19,508 nt of DNA, from the NCBI GenBank assembly GCA_946624395.1, contig CAMORY010000016.1, positions 1-19,508 of the forward strand, in the 5' to 3' direction. Position numbers and translations under genes: made by a program. This DNA comes from an uncultured Clostridia bacterium (lineage in GTDB: Bacteria > Bacillota > Clostridia > Christensenellales > Borkfalkiaceae). Shown piece by piece: positions 13,655 through 19,508 of this stretch. The notes under the pieces are model-generated. The model was not told the DNA's origin, did not search any database, and worked only from the letters and a program-made list of their open reading frames with translations. Numbering within the stretch: position 1 is the stretch's first letter; every line of letters starts with the position of its first letter.

Positions 13655-14790
13655 AGTTTTTCTTTATACGCGCCTAAAAACACGAAGTTTTCCGAACCGT
13701 TTTCAAGTTCGGCGATAAGGCTTTGAACCGCGGCGTCGGTTATATCGCCGTCGAAATCGAAGTAGAACATAAACTCAAAGTCCGCCCCCGCTATCGGGCG
13801 GGATTCTAACTTGGTAAGGTTAAGACCAAGCGCCGAAAATCTACCCAAAATTCTGTTTAAACTACCCGGTTCATGCGGGAGAGAAGTCATAACGCTCATT
13901 TTATCCGCACCCTGATAAATGCAAAGGTCTTTCTGTATCAGAATAAAGCGGGTGTAGTTTGCGTCGCTCGTCTGCACGCCTTGTTGCAAAATTTTAAGCC
14001 CGTACGTCTCCGCGCACTCCTTAGAACACAGCGCGGCAAGCGTACCGTCCCCGCTTTCCGCAACCCTTTTTGCGCTAACGGCGGTGTTTTCGTCCGCTTC
14101 CGCCTGTAAGCCGCATTTTTTAATAAACTCGTCGCATTGCATAAGCGCCTGCGGGTGCGAAATAACTTTTTTAACCGATTTTATATCCGTATCGGGCAAT
14201 GCGGCAAGACAATGCGAAATTTTAAGCCGTACCGACTTGACTATATGGAAATTGTGTTTCCGCATTAAATCGTACACTTCGAGTACCGAACCCGCCGTGG
14301 AATTTTCGATAGGCAGCACGCCGTACTCGCAAAGTCCGCTTTCCACCGCGCTGAAAACCCCTTCGAAATTTTTAACGTATACTATATTCGACACGGGAAA
14401 GAATTTAGCCGCCGCCACGCCGCTGTTTGCGCCCTTTATCCCCTGACACGCAACAGTCGCCGAAGCGGGAAGTTTGGAAAAGCCTTTGGCGATAAGTTCT
14501 TTAACCGCTTCGGTCGTAGCAGAAGTTTTGCCCATCACCGCGCTTTGATACGCTTTGCTTGTGAAAAACACCGTTTCGTACAGTTCTTTAAGATACAGCG
14601 TAAATTCCTGCGGCACTTTGGACGCAAGGCGGAATATAATCTCCCGTTCCCTGTCGCCGTCCGTTATACTCTTACCCGTTTGCGCTTTTACTTTGGCAAC
14701 TTCGCCTGAAAGCGCGGTGCGTTCCGCAAAAAGTTCGACTATTTTATCGTCCAAACCGTCTATTTTTTGTCTTAATTCCGAAAGTTCCAT
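13651..14790 (-). CDS. pheA: Chorismate mutase - prephenate dehydratase (P-protein)
   Basis: Bifunctional enzyme taking chorismate through prephenate to phenylpyruvate for phenylalanine synthesis. 379 residues in three parts: an AroQ-type chorismate mutase (about 1-85: LRQKIDGLDDKIVELFAER, then KVKAQTGK), a prephenate dehydratase domain (about 110-285, with VLPIENSTAGSV 158-169 and the catalytic TRF at 280-282) and a C-terminal ACT domain (298-375) with ESRP (329-332), the phenylalanine-binding motif. Feedback inhibition by phenylalanine is therefore expected. The first dehydratase motif reads GIKGANS, where homologs usually have a Tyr or Phe in place of Asn, a mild oddity. AAGGAG precedes the ATG; the gene starts 13 bases after aroC and ends in an ATGA overlap with aroE/aroK. 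Confidence 0.96.
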   Translation of the reverse strand: MELSELRQKIDGLDDKIVELFAERTALSGEVAKVKAQTGKSITDGDREREIIFRLASKVPQEFTLYLKELYETVFFTSKAYQSAVMGKTSATTEAVKELIAKGFSKLPASATVACQGIKGANSGVAAAKFFPVSNIVYVKNFEGVFSAVESGLCEYGVLPIENSTAGSVLEVYDLMRKHNFHIVKSVRLKISHCLAALPDTDIKSVKKVISHPQALMQCDEFIKKCGLQAEADENTAVSAKRVAESGDGTLAALCSKECAETYGLKILQQGVQTSDANYTRFILIQKDLCIYQGADKMSVMTSLPHEPGSLNRILGRFSALGLNLTKLESRPIAGADFEFMFYFDFDGDITDAAVQSLIAELENGSENFVFLGAYKEKL

Positions 14791-14803
14791 ACCTTTCTCC
14801 TTA

Positions 14804-15856
14804 TTAAAGTATTTCGTCCGCTATCGCGATAGCCGCCGCGCTCTCAATCACGGGTAGCGCGCGCGGCACTACGCACGCGTCGTGCCTACCGTTTATAACT
14901 ATTTCCGTATTTTCTTGTCTTTCTAAATCCACCGTCTTCTGCGGTAGCGATATTGACGGCGTGGGGCGGAAAGCCACCCTGAACGTTATGGGATTGCCGT
15001 TGGCTATGCCCCCGTTTATGCCGCCCGCGCGGTTAGAATAAAACCCGACTTTGCCGTCCTTAATATATAAGCCGTCGTTTGCTACGCTTCCGCGCATCTC
15101 TGCTAAATCAAAGCCGTCGCCGAACTCCACGCCCTTTACCGCGGGGATAGCGTACACAAGGCTTGCGATTTTGCCTTCAAGCCCGCCGAACAGATTATCT
15201 CCCACGCCCTTTACGCCGAAAATAACGCACTCCGCTACGCCGCCGACCGAATCCCCGACCGATTTTGCCGCCCGTATTTCTTCGGTAATTTCGTCTTTTT
15301 TATCAAGCGACGGGAAACCGCCGTTTCTTTTTTTCCGTATTTCTTCCGCTGAAAGCGCACCGCTTTTATAGGATTGCGCAAAGACTTTGCCTACCGACGA
15401 CACATAACTTTCTATTTCTATACCGCGCGTTTTAAGGTACTGTTTAAGTATTCCGCCGACGATAGAGAAAGGTGCTGTAAGCCGTGCCGAAAATCTGCCG
15501 CCGCCCGAAAAGTCCAGCGCGCCGTCTTTTAAGTGCCACGCATAATCCGCGTGCGACGGGCGGGGCTTACCATATAGCGCGGAATAGTCCTTGCTTATTT
15601 TATTTTCGTTTTTTATTTCCGCGGTAAATTCGCCGTCTATAAACCCGTTTTTTACGCCGTAAAATATCGGACTGTCGGGTTCTTTTCTCGAAGTGGAAAA
15701 CACGCTGTCGGTTGCCTTTCTTCTTGATAAAAACTCGTTAAGCGCGCTTTCGTCAAAGGTGAAAGACGGAAAACCCGCCGCCTTAACGCCTATTTTGTCC
15801 GCGTGGGATTCCCCGTAAATTTCTATACGGAGTTTTTTGCCGTTATATATTGACAT
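14804..15856 (-). CDS. aroC: Chorismate synthase
   Basis: Last step of the shikimate pathway: eliminates phosphate from EPSP to give chorismate, requiring reduced FMN. 350 residues, typical for the bacterial enzyme. Signatures: YGESHA (14-19), RPSHADY (99-105), SGGGRFSAR (117-125), the central region with SVGDSVGG (199-206), AGGINGGIANGNPI (277-290) and GRHDACVVPRALPVIE (323-338). The conserved His residues at 18 and 102 and the Arg-rich FMN and EPSP contacts are present. The start overlaps the aroA stop by 14 bases, with AGGGGGC seven bases upstream inside aroA. pheA follows after 13 bases. Confidence 0.97.
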   Translation of the reverse strand: MSIYNGKKLRIEIYGESHADKIGVKAAGFPSFTFDESALNEFLSRRKATDSVFSTSRKEPDSPIFYGVKNGFIDGEFTAEIKNENKISKDYSALYGKPRPSHADYAWHLKDGALDFSGGGRFSARLTAPFSIVGGILKQYLKTRGIEIESYVSSVGKVFAQSYKSGALSAEEIRKKRNGGFPSLDKKDEITEEIRAAKSVGDSVGGVAECVIFGVKGVGDNLFGGLEGKIASLVYAIPAVKGVEFGDGFDLAEMRGSVANDGLYIKDGKVGFYSNRAGGINGGIANGNPITFRVAFRPTPSISLPQKTVDLERQENTEIVINGRHDACVVPRALPVIESAAAIAIADEIL

Positions 15857-17081
15857 CGGCTTTGCCCCCTAAAAGTTTAATATCTTCAAAAAACGACGGA
15901 TAGGATTTGGCACAGTATTCTGCGCCGTCTATTGTAGAAAGCCCGTCTGCCGCCGCCGCGATAACCGCCGCACTCATCACCGTTCTGTGGTCTTTTCCGC
16001 CGCTAAAATCACCGCCTTTCGGCGCGCCGCCGTAAACGGTAAGCGCCGCGCCGTCGTACTCCGCGCGAACGCCGCAGGTTTTAAGCGTGTCTATTATTGC
16101 CGCAATCCTGTCGCTTTCCTTTATCTTAAGCCTTTCTATGCCCGTAAGCCGCGTTTTGCCGCTGCTAAACGCCGCGACGGAACATATAACCTGCGCAATG
16201 TCGGGAAAATTTTCGCAATAGATTTCTTCTATGCCTGAAAGCGCGCCTTTTCCCACGGTGATTTTACCGTTTTCTACAGACACTTTTGCGCCGAATTTAC
16301 GCAGTATATCCAAAATAGCGCTATCCGGCTGTAAAGACGGATATTTAAGATTATTTACCTCAACTCTGCCGCACAGCGCGCCTATCGCAAGCGGGAAAGC
16401 CGCGCCGGACCAGTCGCCTTCGATGAACGCCTTTTCGGGCGGGGTAAAGCCGCCTTTGATTTTATAGCCCGTCAAAGTTTCTGAAATTTGCACGCCGAAC
16501 TCTTTTAACACGCTTACGGTTATATCTATATAGCCCTTGCTTACCCTGTCGCCCGTGAATATTATTTCGCTATCTCCGCTTAAAACGGAAAGGGCGAACA
16601 AAAGCCCCGAAGCGAACTGCGAACTTAAACCGCCGTTTATATAATAAGTGCCGCAAACAAGTTTCCCCTTGACCGTATGCCCCGAAATGGTAGCGCCGTG
16701 CCCGTTTACCGCCGCCGCGATATCTTCTACGGGGCGGGAAATAAGTTTGCCCCTGCCCGTAAATGACGCTTCTATCCCCAAAGCCGCCGCCACGGGCATT
16801 AAAAACCGCATTGTAGAACCGCTTTCCCCGCAATCTACCGTCGCTTTTTCCACGGGCGTTCTACCGTTTACTATAACGGTATCGCCGTTCTTTTCAATAA
16901 TGCCGCCTAAACTTTTTACGGCGGAAAGGGTAGCAAAAACGTCTTCCGAAAAGCCGACGTTTTCTATAGCGCATTTTTTGCCCGCGAGAAACGCCGCGAT
17001 AATATATCTGTGCGCAAAAGATTTAGAAGGCGGCGCACACACTTCCCCGTCCGCCTTAAAAGGACTTAAAACTATTTTCAT
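15843..17081 (-). CDS. aroA: EPSP synthase (3-phosphoshikimate 1-carboxyvinyltransferase)
   Basis: Joins phosphoenolpyruvate to shikimate-3-phosphate. 412 residues, two-domain fold. Motifs: PPSKSFAHR (17-25, Lys20), CGESGSTMRF (84-93), RPVED (116-120), SSQFASGLLFAL (153-164), NFPDIAQ (291-297, Asp294), LKIKESDR (318-325) and DHRTVM (364-369). The catalytic residues are conserved. The glyphosate-site loop differs from the E. coli enzyme: where that enzyme has NAGTAMRP, this one has ESGSTMRF, so Thr97 and Pro101 (E. coli numbering) are replaced by Ser and Phe while Gly96 is kept. The gene overlaps aroB by 26 bases and aroC by 14; the ribosome site inside aroB is weak (AAAAG). Confidence 0.96.
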   Translation of the reverse strand: MKIVLSPFKADGEVCAPPSKSFAHRYIIAAFLAGKKCAIENVGFSEDVFATLSAVKSLGGIIEKNGDTVIVNGRTPVEKATVDCGESGSTMRFLMPVAAALGIEASFTGRGKLISRPVEDIAAAVNGHGATISGHTVKGKLVCGTYYINGGLSSQFASGLLFALSVLSGDSEIIFTGDRVSKGYIDITVSVLKEFGVQISETLTGYKIKGGFTPPEKAFIEGDWSGAAFPLAIGALCGRVEVNNLKYPSLQPDSAILDILRKFGAKVSVENGKITVGKGALSGIEEIYCENFPDIAQVICSVAAFSSGKTRLTGIERLKIKESDRIAAIIDTLKTCGVRAEYDGAALTVYGGAPKGGDFSGGKDHRTVMSAAVIAAAADGLSTIDGAEYCAKSYPSFFEDIKLLGGKADVNI

Positions 17082-18102
17082 AATCTTTTATCATCTTTTC
17101 AATATCGGAAATTTTGATTTTTACTATTTCCGCTTTGCCTAAATCTTTCACCGCGACGAAATTAACGCTGTCGCCGTACCGCTTTTTGTCCGCAGTTATC
17201 TGCCGCGCTATGCTTTCCGCACAGTAGCCGCAACTTAAATCGTGCTTACCGCTTGTAAGCAGCGCATACATACGCGCAACGGTTTCATCCGAAAGCCCGT
17301 AAATACGCCTTGATATTTCCACCGCGTAAACCATACCGCGTGCAACGCACGCCCCGTGCGACAGCCTATAGCCCGAAAGTTTTTCTATCGCGTGCCCTAC
17401 GGTATGCCCGAAATTAAGTAGCGCGCGGCAGCCGCTTTCTTTTTCGTCCTTTTCCACTATATCGCGCTTTATTTTAAGGCACTTATAAATAAGCGCGGCG
17501 TTTATATCGCGTATATCTTCTCTCTTTACCGTATCGGATAAAAACGCGTACTTTATGACTTCGCCCAGCCCGTTTTTAATCTCTTTAACGGGAAGCGTTT
17601 TCAAAAACCCCGTATTTACGTAGACGGCGGACGGCTGATAGAAAGTTCCGCAGAGATTTTTGCCCGCTTTAAGGTCTATGGCGGTCTTTCCGCCTACCGA
17701 AGAATCTACCATAGCAAGAAGAGTCGTCGGTACTGCGATTAAAGTTATCCCGCGCATATACGTAGAAGCGGCAAACCCCGCAATATCGCCCACAACGCCG
17801 CCGCCTAACGCGATAACGGTATCCGCACGCGTAAAGCCGTTTTCGGCAAGCGCGTTTATTATCTTTAAATAGTTCGTCGCGTTTTTACTCTTTTCCCCGC
17901 GTTTTATCACGATTTTTATTACCCGCTTGGCGGCAAAAAAGCCGTCCAGAGCGCCGCCGTAAAACCCCATCACCTTATCGTCGGTAATTATCGCTACGCT
18001 TGCGCCTTTAACGAGCGGCAAAATCCGTTCGGAAAACAGACTTAAATCTTCCGCTATCGTTATATCGTAGGTTTTAGATGCGCGCACTTTTAATTCATAC
18101 AT
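17056..18102 (-). CDS. aroB: 3-dehydroquinate synthase
   Basis: Second step of the pathway: cyclises DAHP to 3-dehydroquinate with NAD and a divalent metal. 348 residues, a little under the usual 360. Seen: the NAD loop ALGGGVVGD (98-106), GFAASTYMRGI (109-119), VPTTLLAMVDSSVGGKTAID (124-143), GLGEVIKYA (178-186, metal ligand Glu181), NFGHTVGHAIE (230-240, ligand His233) and SHG (248-250, ligand His249). All three metal ligands are in place, with the family spacing of 16 between the two His residues. It starts within the last codons of tyrA (8-base overlap) with AGGGG about ten bases upstream, and its end overlaps aroA by 26 bases. Confidence 0.97.
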   Translation of the reverse strand: MYELKVRASKTYDITIAEDLSLFSERILPLVKGASVAIITDDKVMGFYGGALDGFFAAKRVIKIVIKRGEKSKNATNYLKIINALAENGFTRADTVIALGGGVVGDIAGFAASTYMRGITLIAVPTTLLAMVDSSVGGKTAIDLKAGKNLCGTFYQPSAVYVNTGFLKTLPVKEIKNGLGEVIKYAFLSDTVKREDIRDINAALIYKCLKIKRDIVEKDEKESGCRALLNFGHTVGHAIEKLSGYRLSHGACVARGMVYAVEISRRIYGLSDETVARMYALLTSGKHDLSCGYCAESIARQITADKKRYGDSVNFVAVKDLGKAEIVKIKISDIEKMIKDYENSFKSF

Positions 18103-18943
18103 TGTCGGTTTTCCCCTGTTCTATACGGATTTTCCGGTCGTTGCCCGCGGAAAATAAGCGCGACAACGTTTCGTAATCCTTTTCCGCTATAGCGTTGCGG
18201 TATTTATTGAGATTATTTATCAGTTCGTCGAGTTCTTTTAGGGCGTTATCGCTATTTAATGCGATAAGTTCCGTCCACAGTTCGGGGTTCATGCGCGCAA
18301 CTCGCGTTAAATCCCTGAAACTCCCCGCCGAATAGCCCAAGCGGTTTTCCGCCTGATTGTTAAGTATAAACGCGTTGGAAACTATATGACAAAGTTGCGA
18401 AGTGTAGGCGATAACCCCGTCGTGATGATTAGCGTCCGTTATCACCACGCGCGAAAACCCTATTGCCAGATAAAATTCTTTCACCGCGTCTATTGTGAAT
18501 ATGTCCGCTTTTACAGGCACGAGTATCATAGACGCTTTTTCAAACAAGGTGATTGACGAGTGTTCTATGCCCGAATATTCCCTGCCCGCCATAGGGTGCG
18601 CGCCGATAAAATTCAAGTCCGTAAACTTGTCTGACAGTTCGCGCATTATTTTTACTATCACTCTTTTAACGCCGCAGAAGTCCGAAACGGTAGCGCCGCG
18701 CTTTAAAAGCGGCAAAAATGGCGCTATCGCTTTTTCAAACTTACTCGGGTTTACCGCGGCGATAAGTAAATCCACTTCCCCCGCGTTGTCTTTGGTCAAA
18801 GGCGCTGTAAACGCGTGCAGAAGTTCGCACTTTAGCATAACTTCGTCGCTTAAGTCGAACCCGTACACGGTGTATCCCTTTTTTACGAGCGCGCGCCCGA
18901 AAGAGCCGCCCATAAGCCCCATACCGACTATGCCTATTTTCAT
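18095..18943 (-). CDS. tyrA: Prephenate dehydrogenase
   Basis: Oxidative decarboxylation of prephenate to 4-hydroxyphenylpyruvate for tyrosine synthesis. 282 residues, the core catalytic unit without a fused chorismate mutase or C-terminal ACT domain. N-terminal dinucleotide fold GMGLMGGS (7-14) with Asp30 at the end of the second strand, suggesting NAD rather than NADP; GAHPMAG (114-120, His116), and HDGVIAYTSQLCH in the C-terminal helical domain, where SQLxH stands for the commoner SHLPH. The ATG overlaps the aroF stop as ATGA, with no clear ribosome site, so it probably relies on coupling. Lacking a visible regulatory domain, tyrosine feedback would have to act elsewhere, such as on the first enzyme. 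Confidence 0.95.
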   Translation of the reverse strand: MKIGIVGMGLMGGSFGRALVKKGYTVYGFDLSDEVMLKCELLHAFTAPLTKDNAGEVDLLIAAVNPSKFEKAIAPFLPLLKRGATVSDFCGVKRVIVKIMRELSDKFTDLNFIGAHPMAGREYSGIEHSSITLFEKASMILVPVKADIFTIDAVKEFYLAIGFSRVVITDANHHDGVIAYTSQLCHIVSNAFILNNQAENRLGYSAGSFRDLTRVARMNPELWTELIALNSDNALKELDELINNLNKYRNAIAEKDYETLSRLFSAGNDRKIRIEQGKTDNV

Positions 18944-19508
18944 ACCGTTCTGTGCTTATTGACGAGCGGAAGCATAACGTCTATTTTTTCCACTATATCC
19001 CTAAACTCTTCGGGACGAATTGACTGCGCCCCGTCGCAAAGCGCGTGCAAGGGGTCGTTATGCACTTCTATCATAAGCCCGTGCGCCCCCGCGCCGACCG
19101 CCGCCAGCGACAGCGGTTTAACCAGCCTTGAAAGCCCCGAAGCGTGCGACGGGTCTACGACTACCGGCAAGTGCGTAAGTTCTTTAAGCAAAGGTATCGC
19201 CGACAAGTCGAGCGTGTTTCTCGTATACGGTTCGAAAGTTCTTATGCCGCGTTCGCAAAGAATAATGTCTTTGCAACCTTCGCTCATAATATATTCGGCG
19301 CTCATAAGCCACTCTTCGACGGTGTTTGCAAGCCCGCGCTTTAACATAACGGGTTTATTCAGCCTGCCAACTTCTTTTAACAGTTCGAAGTCCTGCATAT
19401 CGCGCGCGCCTATCTGTATTATATCCACGTCGCGGAACAAGTCTATATGCCGTATACTCATTATTTCCGTAATTATGGGCATACCCGTTTCCGCCTTGGC
19501 TTTAAGCA
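18940..19508 (-). CDS. aroF: 3-deoxy-7-phosphoheptulonate (DAHP) synthase, 5' part beyond the window
   Basis: First step of the pathway: condenses phosphoenolpyruvate and erythrose-4-phosphate. The visible 189 codons are the C-terminal half of a TIM barrel of the class I-beta type (the AroF/KdsA-like family of Gram-positives). Motifs: PIITE, QIGARDMQDFELL (usually NMQNF), KRGLANTVEEW, CERGIRTFE, DPSHASG and MIEVH. The frame continues upstream to the window edge with matching sequence (LKAKAETG), so an internal Met at 19482 is not the true start. Whether an N-terminal regulatory domain exists cannot be seen. It is the first visible gene of the aromatic operon and overlaps tyrA by ATGA. The operon promoter and any leader control lie outside the window. 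Confidence 0.95.
   Translation of the reverse strand, partial: LKAKAETGMPIITEIMSIRHIDLFRDVDIIQIGARDMQDFELLKEVGRLNKPVMLKRGLANTVEEWLMSAEYIMSEGCKDIILCERGIRTFEPYTRNTLDLSAIPLLKELTHLPVVVDPSHASGLSRLVKPLSLAAVGAGAHGLMIEVHNDPLHALCDGAQSIRPEEFRDIVEKIDVMLPLVNKHRTV

Noticed and set aside
16648..17142. 164-codon plus-strand open frame opposite aroA
   Set aside because: It lies antisense to a clearly conserved gene and has no family features; a codon-composition shadow. The same holds for plus-strand frames at 2741-3214 and 18495-18962.
1..19508. CRISPR array, transposon, prophage or defence island
   Set aside because: I found no spaced repeats, transposase, integrase or phage-like genes; the CPBP protease alone, inside a housekeeping operon, does not indicate a bacteriocin or defence locus.

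Overview
The window reads as a compact bacterial chromosome segment, most like an uncultured low-to-mid GC member of the Bacillota (Clostridia). That placement is an inference from three things: clostridial-looking protein variants, Shine-Dalgarno starts of the GGAG type, and an aromatic amino acid operon in a gene order resembling the one I recall from clostridia. The genetic code is standard; TGA is used as a stop at several ATGA overlaps. All genes but one lie on the minus strand. There is no RNA gene, insertion sequence, prophage or CRISPR array, and no gap of 300 bases or more without a gene.

Right part, 19508 down to 11979 (minus strand): a tightly packed aromatic amino acid operon, aroF (cut by the edge) - tyrA - aroB - aroA - aroC - pheA - aroE/aroK fusion - aroQ. 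Neighbours overlap or lie within 13 bases. It encodes all seven shikimate-pathway steps to chorismate plus the branches to prephenate, phenylpyruvate and 4-hydroxyphenylpyruvate. A strong Rho-independent terminator at 11944-11971 ends it. A separate guaA (GMP synthase) follows at 10344-11873.

Middle part: a two-gene unit of paralogous polysaccharide co-polymerase (Wzz/CpsC-like) membrane proteins at 8574-10183, with a clear sigma-70-type promoter at 10239-10267. The only plus-strand gene, a lipoprotein, is at 7869-8522, facing a TM-anchored protein of unknown function. That protein starts a five-gene minus-strand operon: unknown membrane-anchored protein - CPBP intramembrane protease - rlmH (23S rRNA methyltransferase) - M14 metallopeptidase - tadA (tRNA adenosine deaminase).

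Left part, 4422 down to 1: surface polysaccharide genes. A short undecaprenyl-phosphate sugar-1-phosphate transferase has its own promoter and a GU-rich terminator. A second transcription unit follows from a near-consensus promoter (TTGACA-17-TACAAT): a DUF4422 glycosyltransferase, a 706-residue protein joining a Wzy/O-antigen-ligase-like membrane domain to a GT2 glycosyltransferase, and an IspD/TarI-like cytidylyltransferase running off the left edge. The polysaccharide genes are therefore split into two blocks around a housekeeping operon. The initiating transferase, glycosyltransferases, polymerase-like domain and two chain-length-type proteins look like parts of one Wzy-type capsule or exopolysaccharide pathway, but no flippase, tyrosine kinase or phosphatase is in view.

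I see no convincing new defence or mobile system. The most unusual items are the Wzy-GT2 fusion with a TTG start, the AroE-AroK fusion inside a complete aromatic operon, the atypical EPSP synthase glyphosate-site motif, and the tandem co-polymerase pair with near-identical C-terminal tails.
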